Shown here: positions 25,634 to 34,124 of the stretch, in pieces
How the letters are laid out: each line of letters begins with the position of its first letter
Position numbering within the stretch: the stretch's first letter is position 1
Notes under the pieces: generated by a model
What the model saw: the letters and a program-made list of their open reading frames with translations, nothing else
Database searches by the model: none
What the model was told of the DNA's origin: nothing
Made by a program: the position numbers and the translations under genes
Origin: Rhizobium sp. 11515TR
GTDB taxonomy: Bacteria; Pseudomonadota; Alphaproteobacteria; Rhizobiales; Rhizobiaceae
Direction of reading: 5' to 3'
Assembly: GCF_002277895.1 (NCBI RefSeq)
Contig: NZ_CP022998.1
Location: 3,877,501-3,941,500, forward strand
DNA: 64,000 nt

Positions 25634-26905
25634 ATGGCACGTCCACCCTATACCGAAACCACCGACAGCCAAGTGAACGCCCTGACGCATACACTCGCAG
25701 CGCTGCATTTCGAAGCACCGAAGGCCGAGGCTCGCGTCGAGATCGGTCGTGTCGGCCGCGAATTCTGCCTCTATCCCGGCAAGCTCGGCTATGAGCTGCA
25801 GGATGAGCTGGACTTTCTCTCCAACCGTGCCATGGAGCCGAACGTTTTCTTCTCCGGCCGCTTCCTCGCGCCCGCCATGCCCCGCCTTGAGGATCGGCAG
25901 GTGCGGCTGGCACTGATGCGCGACAACAGCAGCACGCGCAGCCGCATCCGCCTGCTGATGCCCTTCACCGTCGACAAGCCGGGCTTTGCAATAGGGCCGT
26001 CCATTATCCGGGTCTGGTCGAACTCGTTTGGCCCACTCGGCACACCCTTGCTCGACGCCGAGGATGCTGGCGAAACGCTTGACAACCTCCTCGAGGCGCT
26101 CTCCCGGCCGGAGCTGCATCTGCCGAGCACGCTCGTATTGCCGGATGTTCGTCTCAACGGTCACTTCGTCCAGATGGCCAAGGTCATCGCCATCGGCCGG
26201 AACCTGCCGATCGCCGTCGCCAACCCATTCCAGCGTCCGATGCTCCAGAGCAATGACGACGCGCTTACCTATCTCAAGCGGACGATTTCCAACGCGCACT
26301 TGCGAGAAATGCGCCGGCAGTGGCGGCTGCTGGAAAGCCTGGGCGAAGTCACCTACAGCGTCGCGCGCCAGCCCCGCGATATTCACGGGCGCATGGAAGA
26401 ATTCCTGGCGCTGGAAGCAAGCGGCTGGAAGGGCAAGAAGCGCTCGGCGCTGGTCACCGATCGCCACCATGCCGCCTTCGCCCGTGAGGCAATTTCTAAT
26501 CTTGCAGCCATCGACGCGGTGCGCATCCACACCATCGATCTCAATGGTAAGGCTGTCGCCTCGATGATCGTGCTGATCATGGGCGGCGAAGCCTATACGT
26601 GGAAGACGGCATTCGACGAGGCCTATGCCCGTTATTCGCCGGGCAAGCTCTTGATGGGCGAGCTGACGGAATGGCATCTCGACGACGCCAACGTTGTCCG
26701 CTCCGATTCCTGCGCGGTGCCGGATCATCCGATCATGAGCCGTTTCTGGCACGAACGCGAGGAGATGGGCACGCTCATCATCGGCCTGACGCCGAATGGC
26801 GACCGCGACGTCCGCCAGGTGACCACGCAGTTGCACATGTATCGCAGCACCCGCAACATGGCGAAGCTGCTGCGCGAAAAGATCCTGTCGCTTACGAAAC
26901 GCTAG
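25634..26905 (+). CDS. CelD/BcsL-type GNAT-fold acyltransferase
   Basis: A 423-residue protein whose C-terminal part (about 215-385) fits the BioF2-like acetyltransferase domain of CelD/BcsL proteins: ISNAHLREMRRQWRLLESLG, MEEFLALEASGWKGKKRSAL, and AYTWKTAFDEAYARYSPGKLLMGEL. These enzymes are associated with cellulose and other exopolysaccharide modification. The N-terminal 210 residues are a partner domain I cannot name. It begins 2 nt after the flippase-like gene and ends inside a terminator, forming a two-gene unit for surface polysaccharide assembly (inference). Confidence 0.82.
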   Translation: MARPPYTETTDSQVNALTHTLAALHFEAPKAEARVEIGRVGREFCLYPGKLGYELQDELDFLSNRAMEPNVFFSGRFLAPAMPRLEDRQVRLALMRDNSSTRSRIRLLMPFTVDKPGFAIGPSIIRVWSNSFGPLGTPLLDAEDAGETLDNLLEALSRPELHLPSTLVLPDVRLNGHFVQMAKVIAIGRNLPIAVANPFQRPMLQSNDDALTYLKRTISNAHLREMRRQWRLLESLGEVTYSVARQPRDIHGRMEEFLALEASGWKGKKRSALVTDRHHAAFAREAISNLAAIDAVRIHTIDLNGKAVASMIVLIMGGEAYTWKTAFDEAYARYSPGKLLMGELTEWHLDDANVVRSDSCAVPDHPIMSRFWHEREEMGTLIIGLTPNGDRDVRQVTTQLHMYRSTRNMAKLLREKILSLTKR

Positions 26906-26928
26906 AACGCCGCGCGTTCTAGTTTTTT
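26902..26928. terminator. Bidirectional terminator containing two stop codons
   Basis: The palindrome CTAGAACG/CGTTCTAG (26902-26909 and 26915-26922) is followed on the plus strand by TTTTTT. The TAG stop of the acyltransferase gene (26903-26905) is in the left arm. The TAG stop of the convergent acyl-CoA synthetase gene (26921-26919 on minus) is in the right arm. Confidence 0.8.
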
Positions 26929-28565
26929 GAAGATGGCGCCTCGGCAATCGCCCGCTCGCGCAGCAGGCGGCGGATCACCTTGCCCGAGGTCGTCAGCGGC
27001 AGAGCGTCGACGAATTCGATCTCACGCGGATATTCGTGCATGGAAAGCCGGGTCTTCACCCACTTGCGAATTTCGGCCGCGAGCGCCTCGCTTGGCTCGT
27101 GGCCGGGCACGAGAACGACATAGGCCTTGACAATTTCCGTCCTGACCGCATCCGGCTTTCCCACAGCCGCGGCAAGCTGCACGGCAGGATGGCCGCCGAG
27201 GCAATCCTCGATCTCGCTCGGGCCGATGCGATAGCCGGACGAGGTGATGACATCGTCATCGCGCCCGACGAAGGAAATATAGCCATCCGCATCCTGCCGG
27301 CCGATATCGCCGGTCAGCAGCCAGTCATTGGCGAATTTCGCCTCGGTCGCCGCCTCGTTCTGCCAGTAGCCGAGGAACATCACCGGATCAGGCCGCTTGA
27401 TCGCGATTTGTCCCGTCTCGCCCACGGGAACCTCGATACCATCGGCATCGACGATTGCGACACGATGGCCGGGTACTGGTTTGCCCGTCGCGCCAGCACG
27501 GCTGACGCCGAAGGCTTCGCTGGAAGAGAGCACGAAATTGCATTCCGTCTGACCGAAGAATTCGTTGACGCTCACGCCAAGCGCGGACCGCGCCCATTCG
27601 AAGGTTTCGCGGCCAAGCGCTTCGCCGGCCGAACCGATGGTACGCAGCTTGAGATCGTAATGCGCCCGCGGATTGTCGACCGACTTCAGCAGGCGCAGCG
27701 CCGTCGGCGGAATGAAGGCATTGCGCACCTCCATCTCGGCCATGATGCGGAAGGCCATGTGCGGATCGAATTTCTGTGCCGGCGAGGAAACGACGGGAAC
27801 GCCAAGCATCAGGCTCGGCAACAGCGCATTCAGGAGACCGCCGGCCCAGGCCCAGTCCGACGGCGTCCATAGCCGGTCGCCAGCTTGCGGAAAGCCTTCA
27901 TGGGCGAATTGCATGCCTGGAATATGCCCCGGTAGCACACGATGGCCATGCAGCGCACCCTTGGGCGGGCCGGTCGTGCCTGACGTGAAGATCATCAGGG
28001 CCGGATCGTCCGGGCCGGTATCGGCGACCTCGAACAGCGGCGGATGTGCCGCCACCAGATCGGCAAAGCCGGAAACGCCCTCTTCGGCGCCATCGATGCT
28101 GATCACCTGCGTCAGTTCGGACAGCCGGTCCCTGATCGGGCGCAGCCGCTCGAGGCCGAACCGGTTGGTGACGATGGCCGACGCCCCGGCTGCCTGCAGC
28201 CGGTATTCCAGTGCCTCGGCGCCGAACAGCAAGGCCAGCGGCAGGGCGATGGCGCCCATCTTGTAGATCGCCACATGCGCCACGACGGTCTCGAAACCCT
28301 GCGGCAGCAGCAGCGCCACCCGATCTCCCGCCCCAACCCCAAGCGCGACAAGCGCATTGGCGAAAGAGGCGGAACGATCGCGCAACTCACCGTAGCTCAT
28401 GGAAAAGTGATTGCCGTCCGGATTGAAATGCTGAAGGCAGATCCGGTCGGGCTTGCGTTCGGCCCAGGCATCGCAAACAGTATGCCCCATGTTGAATTTC
28501 GCCGGAATCTCCCAACGAAAGTCGCGATAGAGGGCTTCATAAGTATCACGCGGGGGCAATTTCAT
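26919..28565 (-). CDS. Acyl-CoA synthetase / AMP-dependent ligase
   Basis: A 548-residue adenylate-forming enzyme that activates a carboxylic acid with ATP and joins it to CoA. The P-loop is LMIFTSGTTGPPKGALHGH (near 175-195). Other motifs are NEFFGQTECNF, WLLTGDIGRQDADGYISFVGRDDDVITSSGYRIGP with the hinge, and a C-terminal catalytic Lys in PLTTSGKVIRRLLRE. The sequence is closer to acetyl/medium-chain acyl-CoA synthetases than to benzoate ligases; the exact substrate is not readable. ATG 28565 (MKLPPRDTYEAL) is preferred over an upstream TTG. It is convergent with the acyltransferase gene and stands alone. Confidence 0.9.
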   Translation of the reverse strand: MKLPPRDTYEALYRDFRWEIPAKFNMGHTVCDAWAERKPDRICLQHFNPDGNHFSMSYGELRDRSASFANALVALGVGAGDRVALLLPQGFETVVAHVAIYKMGAIALPLALLFGAEALEYRLQAAGASAIVTNRFGLERLRPIRDRLSELTQVISIDGAEEGVSGFADLVAAHPPLFEVADTGPDDPALMIFTSGTTGPPKGALHGHRVLPGHIPGMQFAHEGFPQAGDRLWTPSDWAWAGGLLNALLPSLMLGVPVVSSPAQKFDPHMAFRIMAEMEVRNAFIPPTALRLLKSVDNPRAHYDLKLRTIGSAGEALGRETFEWARSALGVSVNEFFGQTECNFVLSSSEAFGVSRAGATGKPVPGHRVAIVDADGIEVPVGETGQIAIKRPDPVMFLGYWQNEAATEAKFANDWLLTGDIGRQDADGYISFVGRDDDVITSSGYRIGPSEIEDCLGGHPAVQLAAAVGKPDAVRTEIVKAYVVLVPGHEPSEALAAEIRKWVKTRLSMHEYPREIEFVDALPLTTSGKVIRRLLRERAIAEAPSSKN

Positions 28566-28819
28566 GCGCAGTTCCAGAAAATGGTGCGGTGCAGCTAACA
28601 CCTGTCGCCCTTGGGGTTCAAGGAAACATTTGAGGTTGCCATCTTCTCTGCCGGGCGAATTGCCTTATTTATTGAAGAATACTTCGAAGCTCTTCACGAA
28701 CTGATGCGTCGTCCGGCGACGATCTTACCCGCCGATTTGCTTTCGCGACGCACATATTCCACCGCTCTTCCGGCGGTGGTCCTCATTGCCCCGAATAATC
28801 GAATGGACGGAGAATAGCG

Positions 28820-29800
28820 ATGGAATACGTAAAGCTCGGCAGGACCGGTCTTGAAGTCTCACGCATCTGCCTGGGTTGCATGACCTATGGCGACCCCAAC
28901 AAGGGCACGCATGCCTGGTCGCTGAAGGAGGAGGACAGCCGGCCGCTGCTGCGCCAGGCGATCGAGGCCGGCATCAACTTCCTCGACACAGCCAACACCT
29001 ACTCCAATGGTTCCTCGGAAGAGATCGTCGGCCGCGCCATCAAGGATTTCGCCAAGCGTGACGATATCGTGCTTGCCACCAAGGTCTTCAACCGCATGCG
29101 CCCCGGCCCGAATGGCGCCGGCCTGTCGCGCAAGGCGATCTTCGACGAGATCGACAACAGCCTGCGCCGCCTCGGCACCGACTATGTCGATCTCTACCAG
29201 ATCCATCGCTGGGACTATACGACGCCGATCGAGGAAACGCTGGAAGCGCTTCATGATGTCGTTAAGGCCGGCAAGGCCCGCTATATCGGCGCCTCCTCCA
29301 TGTATGCCTGGCAATTCGCCAAGGCGATCTACACCTCGCGCCTCAACGGCTGGACGGAGTTCGTCAGCATGCAGGACCACCTGAACCTGCTCTACCGCGA
29401 GGAAGAGCGCGAGATGCTGCCCTTCTGCGAGGACCAGAAGATCGCCGTCATCCCCTGGAGCCCGCTCGCCCGCGGCCGCCTGACGCGCGATTGGGACGAG
29501 GCGACGGCCCGCACTCAGTCGGATGAATTCGGTAAGACGCTCTACACCCAGGCGCTCGAAGCCGACCGCAAGATCGTCGATGCCGTCGGCACCGTCGCCA
29601 AGGCCCGCGGTATCCCGCGCGCGCAGGTCGCAACCGCCTGGATCCTGCAAAAGAGCGCCGTCACCGCCCCGATCATCGGCGCCTCCAAGCCCGGCCACAT
29701 CACGGATGCCGTCGCCTCCCTGGAGGTCAAATTGACGCCGGAGGAAGTCGAGGCGCTGGAGAGCCCTTATGTTCCGCACGGGGTTGCTGGGTTTAAGTGA
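28820..29800 (+). CDS. Aldo/keto reductase
   Basis: A 326-residue NADPH-dependent oxidoreductase of the aldo/keto reductase family, acting on aldehydes or ketones of unknown identity. The catalytic tetrad is visible as Asp56, Tyr61 (DTANTYSNG), Lys88 (ATKVF) and His129 (YQIHRWD). The C-terminal cofactor motif ITAPIIGASKPGHI-like segment is present near 295 (VTAPIIGASKPGHITDAV). GGAGAATAGCG precedes ATG 28820. It stands alone, divergent from the acyl-CoA synthetase, and a long inverted repeat follows it. Confidence 0.95.
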   Translation: MEYVKLGRTGLEVSRICLGCMTYGDPNKGTHAWSLKEEDSRPLLRQAIEAGINFLDTANTYSNGSSEEIVGRAIKDFAKRDDIVLATKVFNRMRPGPNGAGLSRKAIFDEIDNSLRRLGTDYVDLYQIHRWDYTTPIEETLEALHDVVKAGKARYIGASSMYAWQFAKAIYTSRLNGWTEFVSMQDHLNLLYREEEREMLPFCEDQKIAVIPWSPLARGRLTRDWDEATARTQSDEFGKTLYTQALEADRKIVDAVGTVAKARGIPRAQVATAWILQKSAVTAPIIGASKPGHITDAVASLEVKLTPEEVEALESPYVPHGVAGFK

Positions 29801-29921
29801 TCGGGGATTTTGAAGCTGGCTAGGTTGGGCTGGTGATATTGCGGCTAGCTGTCTGCCTGGTCCCTCAACTCTCTTCCGGCAGAGCAATCCGCATATGAAA
29901 TGAAGTGGTTGCCGCGCAACT

Positions 29922-30058
29922 CCTTCTCCTCAGCGGGGAGAAGGTGGCCCGAAGGGTCGGATGAGGGGACGGGCTGGCCGACCTGAATTCATGGACTTCC
30001 TGCTCTCGGCAGGCCCCCTCATCCGCCTGGCGGCACCTTCTCCCCGAGGGGAGAAGGA
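29922..30058. repeat. Long inverted repeat with CTTCTCC...GGAGAAG ends
   Basis: A left arm (29922-29968) with CCTTCTCCTCAGCGGGGAGAAGG, GGCCCGAAGGG and CGGATGAGGGG pairs imperfectly with a right arm (30014-30058) with CCCCCTCATCCGCCTGG and CACCTTCTCCCCGAGGGGAGAAGG. The two surround about 45 bp. Each arm also contains a local GGGGAGAAGG palindrome. It lies in the 384-nt gene-free gap between the aldo/keto reductase and methyltransferase genes. I see no gene in that gap. The same family recurs at 34637 and 42823. Confidence 0.75.
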
Positions 30059-30184
30059 AGTGAGGGGGCACTCACATCCTCTGAAGCCGATTGACCCTAC
30101 GGTAAATCGCGCAAAAGTGACTTCACGAACGGGTCACAGTTGAGGCTTAACAGGTCATGATTCCCTACCCGAGGATGACAGCCC

Positions 30185-30979
30185 ATGATCACAGTCCCCT
30201 TCGAAGCGCGGCGCTTTCAATCGACCGCGGCCTATTACCTGCGCTATCGTATCCCCTATCCGGACAGGCTGATTACCCGCGTCGTGGAGCGCAGCGGCCT
30301 CAAGCCCGGCGATCATGTACTGGATCTCGGCTGCGGCCCCGGCCAGCTCGGCATCGCCTTCGCGCGGCTGCAGGGTGCCGCCGTCACCGCCATGGATCCG
30401 GAGCCGGAAATGCTCGCCGAAGCCGCGCTCGGCGCGAAGGCAGCCGGCATTGATATCAGCATCCGCCAAGGGTCCTCCTACGATCTCGGCCCCGATATCG
30501 GCAGGCTGCACCTCTGTGTCATGGGCCGCTCGTTCCACTGGATGGACAGGCCCGCAACGTTGGAAGCGCTCGACAAGCTGATTGAGCCGGGCGGCGCCGT
30601 CGTGCTCTTCCACGATAAGGGCATTCTGGCGGAGCCGAACTGGCGCGGTATCCTCGAGCCGCTGATGGAAACCTATTCGCCCGAGCGCAGCGCGGAGCGG
30701 CAGATGCGCCGGAGCAAGGAATGGGCGCCGCATGAAGCCATGCTGCTCGCCTCGCCTTTCCGCAACCTCGAACGGATCGGCATCATCTCGGAATACACCA
30801 GGGATATCGAAGAGATCGTCGGCCGCATCTTCTCGATGTCGTCGACTTCGCCGCAGGCGCTGGGCGACAAGGCAGCCGATTTCGAGGCGGCTCTGCGCGC
30901 CGAGCTGCTGGCGGTCGCGCCCGACGGCAAGTTCAGGGAGGTCGTCGAGGCGAACGGGCTGCTCGCCTTCCGCGATTAG
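30185..30979 (+). CDS. Class I SAM-dependent methyltransferase
   Basis: A 264-residue methyltransferase with motif I HVLDLGCGPGQLGIAFARL (about 45-63), motif II AMDPEPEMLAEA and a post-II region RLHLCVMGRSFHWMD, in which the HWMD Asp matches Methyltransf_11-type enzymes. A motif III-like EPGGAVVLFHDKGILA follows. The acceptor is unknown. It ends 6 nt from the stop of the convergent TetR gene. It may be an accessory gene, since it sits between a repeat and a TetR-MFS pair, but no base-composition anomaly stands out. Confidence 0.87.
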   Translation: MITVPFEARRFQSTAAYYLRYRIPYPDRLITRVVERSGLKPGDHVLDLGCGPGQLGIAFARLQGAAVTAMDPEPEMLAEAALGAKAAGIDISIRQGSSYDLGPDIGRLHLCVMGRSFHWMDRPATLEALDKLIEPGGAVVLFHDKGILAEPNWRGILEPLMETYSPERSAERQMRRSKEWAPHEAMLLASPFRNLERIGIISEYTRDIEEIVGRIFSMSSTSPQALGDKAADFEAALRAELLAVAPDGKFREVVEANGLLAFRD

Positions 30980-30985
30980 GCAAGC

Positions 30986-31573
30986 TTAGCCGTTGCTTTC
31001 ACCAGGCGGCGGCGACAGCTCCTGCCGGGTCGCCGACAGGAATTCCTGCGACAATTCGGAACTGTCCATCGCGCGTGCCAGGATGACTGCGCCGACCATG
31101 GCCGAAAGGCTGGCAAACGCCTTGCGACGGCGCTCCTCCGGCGTTTCGCCGGGAACGATCTCTTCCAGCACCTCGACCAGCCCCATCAGGCCGCCGGTGA
31201 AGGTGGATTGCATTTTGGGGCCATGGCGGCTGACCTCCTGCGTCAGCGCCGCGAAGACGCAACCGGTCGCATGCTCCACAACATTGCGATGCGAGAGATA
31301 ATGGGCGAGCAGCGCTTCCAGTGGCTGGTCGGGCGAGCTTGACGCTACTTCCTTCCAGCGCTCCAGCGAGCGGGCCACCAGCGCTTTGCTCGCCTCGCAG
31401 GCAAGCTCGTCCTTCGAGTCGAAATGGCCGTAAAAGCCGCCATGCGTCAGCCCCGCCGCCTTCATGATCTCGGCGACGCCGATGCCGTCGAAACCCTTCT
31501 CGCGAAAGAGCTCGCCTGCCACGGCAAGGATCTTCTCGCGATTCTCGGCGAATTTCTCCCGGCTCACTCTCAT
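30986..31573 (-). CDS. TetR family transcriptional regulator
   Basis: A 195-residue repressor-like protein. The N-terminal helix-turn-helix (about 8-50) reads KILAVAGELFREKGFDGIGVAEIMKAAGLTHGGFYGHFDSKDEL, split here into its recognisable parts: EKGFDGIGV, AGLTHGGFYGHF and SKDELACEA. The C-terminal ligand domain contains the TetR_C pattern with a Cys in HATGCVFAALTQEVSRHG. ATG 31573 has GGAG upstream. It is divergent from the MFS gene, and a promoter with an internal palindrome lies just upstream. Regulation of itself and of the MFS gene is likely by context. Confidence 0.92.
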   Translation of the reverse strand: MRVSREKFAENREKILAVAGELFREKGFDGIGVAEIMKAAGLTHGGFYGHFDSKDELACEASKALVARSLERWKEVASSSPDQPLEALLAHYLSHRNVVEHATGCVFAALTQEVSRHGPKMQSTFTGGLMGLVEVLEEIVPGETPEERRRKAFASLSAMVGAVILARAMDSSELSQEFLSATRQELSPPPGESNG

Positions 31574-31614
31574 CAATAAACTCCATCAGAGCATCAATAA
31601 ATCTGTATTGACAA

Positions 31615-31643
31615 TTTATATGACGACCATCATCAATACGCAA
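31615..31643 (-). promoter_or_regulatory. Candidate tetR promoter with an operator palindrome in the spacer
   Basis: On the minus strand TTGCGT (31643-31638) and TATAAA (31620-31615) are 17 nt apart. The spacer holds ATGATGGTCGTCAT, a palindrome with arms ATGA/TCAT. A second inverted repeat, ATGATAGCAATCAT, lies at 31649-31662. Binding there by the TetR protein would block transcription of its own gene; this is inferred from position. Confidence 0.45.
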
Positions 31644-31802
31644 CAAATATGATAGCAATCATGTAAATGCCTTTGCACAAACGTTCAAGCCGGAAGAACG
31701 GCAGAGCGCTAGACGTGGTACGGTACCCCGACTGTCCGCGATCCGGTGTTTTCGCAAGTCCGGCCTGGCGACACGATACCCAACCTGATTGGAACGCAGC
31801 TC

Positions 31803-33101
31803 ATGGTTTCCACTGCCCTTGCCTCGACGCTCGCCCGGCGCAACATCCATTATGGATGGGTCGTCGTCGCCGCCACCTTCCTCACCATGCTGGTCACCGC
31901 CGGTGCCATGGGCGCGCCCGGCGTGCTCATCAAGCCGCTGGAGGACGAGTTCGGCTGGAGCACTTCCTCGATTTCGTCCGCGCTTGCCGTCCGCCTCGTG
32001 CTGTTCGGCCTCATGGGTCCCTTTGCCGCCGCCTTCATGAACCATTTCGGCGTGCGCAAAGTCATCGTCTTCGCGCTGGGCACCATATGCGTCGGCTTCA
32101 TTGGCTCGCTTTATATGACGCAGGTCTGGCAGCTGCTGCTCTGCTGGGGCATCATCATCGGCTTCGGCACCGGCCTCACCGCCATGGTGCTGGCGGCAAC
32201 CGTATCGACGCGCTGGTTCACCAAGCATCGCGGCCTCGTCATCGGCATGCTCTCGGCCAGCTCGGCCACGGGGCAACTCGTCTTCCTGCCGCTGATGGCG
32301 GAGCTGACGACGCGCTATGGCTGGCGCACCACCGTGCTCTTCGTCTGCGGCATGATCGTCGTTGCCGCCCTCGTCGTGCTGCTCCTGATGCGCGACCGCC
32401 CCTCGGACGTCAACCTGCCGCTGGTCGGCGAAATCCACATCACGCCGCCGCCGACGGCGACCAGGAACCTGAAGGCAGCACTCGCCTCGCCGATCGCGAT
32501 CCTGCGGGAAGTCTCCACCACCTCGACCTTCTGGATCCTGTTCGCCACCTTCTTCATCTGCGGCCTGTCGACCAACGGCCTGATCCAGACGCATTTCGTC
32601 ACCCTGTGCGGCGATTTCGGCATCGTGCCGGTCGCAGCTGCCAGCGTGCTTGCCGTCATGGGCATCTTCGATTTCTTCGGCACGATCGGCTCCGGCTGGC
32701 TCTCCGACCGCTTCGACAATCGCTGGCTGCTCTTCTGGTATTACGGCCTGCGCGGCCTGTCGCTGGTCTACCTGCCCTTCAGCGATTTCACCTTCTACGG
32801 CCTGTCCATCTTCGCCGTCTTCTACGGCCTCGACTGGATCGCCACCGTACCGCCGACCGTCAAGATCGCCGCCGACCGCTTCGGCCGCGAAAAGGCCGGG
32901 CTTGTCTTTGGCTGGGTCTTCGCCGGCCACCAGCTGGGTGCCGCGACCGCCGCCTATGGCGCCGGCCTCACCCGCACGGAGCTGAACACCTACCTCCCCG
33001 CCTTCTTCGTGGCCGGCGCCTTCTGCCTGCTCGCCGCCATCCTGGCGATCACCCTGCAAAAGTCGGGCTCCACGAGCAAAGGCCCGGCCATGGCTCACTG
33101 A
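31803..33101 (+). CDS. Major facilitator superfamily transporter
   Basis: A 432-residue secondary transporter with 12 predicted helices. A cytoplasmic loop near the middle (about 200-235, MRDRPSDVNLPLVGEIHITPPPT) separates two six-helix halves. The loop 2-3 signature is NHFGVRKVIVFALG, and a second-half counterpart is SGWLSDRFDNRW. It resembles oxalate/monocarboxylate-type MFS proteins, but the substrate cannot be read. ATG 31803 (MVSTALASTLARRN) is chosen from several in-frame starts because the upstream part lacks hydrophobic character and a ribosome site. It is divergent from a TetR gene, the probable regulator. Confidence 0.87.
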   Translation: MVSTALASTLARRNIHYGWVVVAATFLTMLVTAGAMGAPGVLIKPLEDEFGWSTSSISSALAVRLVLFGLMGPFAAAFMNHFGVRKVIVFALGTICVGFIGSLYMTQVWQLLLCWGIIIGFGTGLTAMVLAATVSTRWFTKHRGLVIGMLSASSATGQLVFLPLMAELTTRYGWRTTVLFVCGMIVVAALVVLLLMRDRPSDVNLPLVGEIHITPPPTATRNLKAALASPIAILREVSTTSTFWILFATFFICGLSTNGLIQTHFVTLCGDFGIVPVAAASVLAVMGIFDFFGTIGSGWLSDRFDNRWLLFWYYGLRGLSLVYLPFSDFTFYGLSIFAVFYGLDWIATVPPTVKIAADRFGREKAGLVFGWVFAGHQLGAATAAYGAGLTRTELNTYLPAFFVAGAFCLLAAILAITLQKSGSTSKGPAMAH

Positions 33102-33118
33102 GCCTCAAACGGCAAAAA

Positions 33119-33147
33119 GCCCATGGCGGTCCACCCACGCCATGGGC
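33119..33147 (-). terminator. Hairpin after the MFS gene, T tail only on the minus strand
   Basis: A perfect 10-bp stem, GCCCATGGCG/CGCCATGGGC, encloses a 9-nt loop 17 nt after the MFS stop. On the plus strand it is followed by CAAACC. On the minus strand it is followed by TTTTTGCC, so its sequence suits a minus-strand terminator although no minus-strand gene ends here. It may simply protect the 3' end of the MFS mRNA. Confidence 0.45.
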
Positions 33148-33245
33148 CAAACCGCAACCCTGCGGAAACACTCGCAATATCTGCCAACCCGGCTTGCGCG
33201 CCGAGCCGATCACATGCTAGACAGCCGCCTCGTCAGTACCCCGTT

Positions 33246-33330
33246 GCCCCATTGGCGGAATTGGTAGACGCGCTCGACTCAAAATCGAGTTTCGAAAGAA
33301 GTGCTGGTTCGACTCCGGCATGGGGCACCA
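33246..33330 (+). tRNA. tRNA-Leu (anticodon CAA)
   Basis: An 85-nt class II tRNA with a 7-bp acceptor stem GCCCCAT (33246-33252) and ATGGGGC (33320-33326) and an encoded ACCA end. The D arm contains GGTAGACG. The anticodon arm has stem CTCGA/TCGAG and loop CTCAAAA, giving anticodon CAA for leucine UUG codons. A variable arm is present and the T arm reads GGTTCGACTCC. No integrase or attachment duplicate is seen beside it. Confidence 0.95.
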
Positions 33331-33511
33331 AAAACCACTATCATTTGATGTGCCTTCCTTCAGCAGACCTCAAAAACTGCTGCAAGTACTTCATGTTCTC
33401 CCCACCCCATCACGAAAAATTTTGCCTTTCCGCCGCTTCCGTCCCTCCCCGACCATTTACAGCCATAATCCTGCCCCCTAAAGGTTTGCAACGCAGCAAA
33501 AAGGGGGCCTT

Positions 33512-34105
33512 ATGCTTCGTAGACTGTACGACTGGACCATGTCGCTCGCCGGCCGCAAATCGGCGGAAATCTGGTTGGCCGTTATTGCCTTCGTCGAGAG
33601 CTCCATCTTTCTCGTTCCGGCCGATGTGCTTTTCCTGCCGATGTCGCTGGCGAAACCAGAGCGTGCCTGGCGCTACGCGCTGACGGCGACAGTTGCCTCC
33701 GTGCTGGGCGGCATTGCCGGCTGGGCGCTCGGCTATTATGCCTTCGAGACCATCGCCAAGCCGATCCTTGAATTCTACGGCAAACTCGATGCCTTCAACC
33801 AGATGAGCTCCGGCATCACCTATGAATGGGTGCTCCTGCTGCTGGTCACATCGGGTCTGGCGCATCTGCCGCCGATCAAGGTGGTGACCATCCTCTCCGG
33901 CGTCGCCCATATCGATCTCGGCCTGTTCATCATCTCCGCCATCGTCGCGCGCGGCGGGCGCTTCTTTCTCCTGGCCTTCCTGCTTCGCCGCTATGGCGAA
34001 TCCATCCGCCATTTCATCGAGAAGCGCCTGGGCCAGATCACCATGGCAGCCGCCGCCGTTCTCATCGCCCTCTACGGCATCTTCCATTTTGCCCTGGCGA
34101 GCTGA
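33512..34105 (+). CDS. VTT-domain (DedA/YqaA-like) membrane protein
   Basis: A 197-residue multipass inner-membrane protein of the SNARE-associated/VTT family, YqaA-type. Hydrophobic segments surround WLAVIAFVESSIFLVPADVLFLPM (the family E-x-x-x-P-P-like motif region) and the later RWRY-like ALTATVASVLGGIAGWALGYYA, ending with an IKVVTILSGVAHIDLGLF segment. Members are implicated in lipid scrambling and membrane homeostasis, but the role here is unproven. GGGGG precedes ATG 33512. dsbB follows 19 nt later on the same strand. Confidence 0.88.
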   Translation: MLRRLYDWTMSLAGRKSAEIWLAVIAFVESSIFLVPADVLFLPMSLAKPERAWRYALTATVASVLGGIAGWALGYYAFETIAKPILEFYGKLDAFNQMSSGITYEWVLLLLVTSGLAHLPPIKVVTILSGVAHIDLGLFIISAIVARGGRFFLLAFLLRRYGESIRHFIEKRLGQITMAAAAVLIALYGIFHFALAS

Positions 34106-34124
34106 TCCAAGGAGCCCCCAACGC

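Noticed and set aside
28611..28817. A 68-codon open frame before the aldo/keto reductase
   Set aside because: It has no ribosome site or recognisable features and lies in the promoter gap between divergent genes.
31659..33220. Long frames on both strands over the MFS gene (479 and 517 codons)
   Set aside because: The chosen frame alone has 12 hydrophobic helices and MFS motifs; the others are low-complexity Arg-, Gly- or His-rich sequences typical of GC-rich shadows.
33246..33330. tRNA-Leu as an integration site for a genomic island
   Set aside because: No integrase, direct repeat of the tRNA 3' end or abrupt composition shift was seen on either side.
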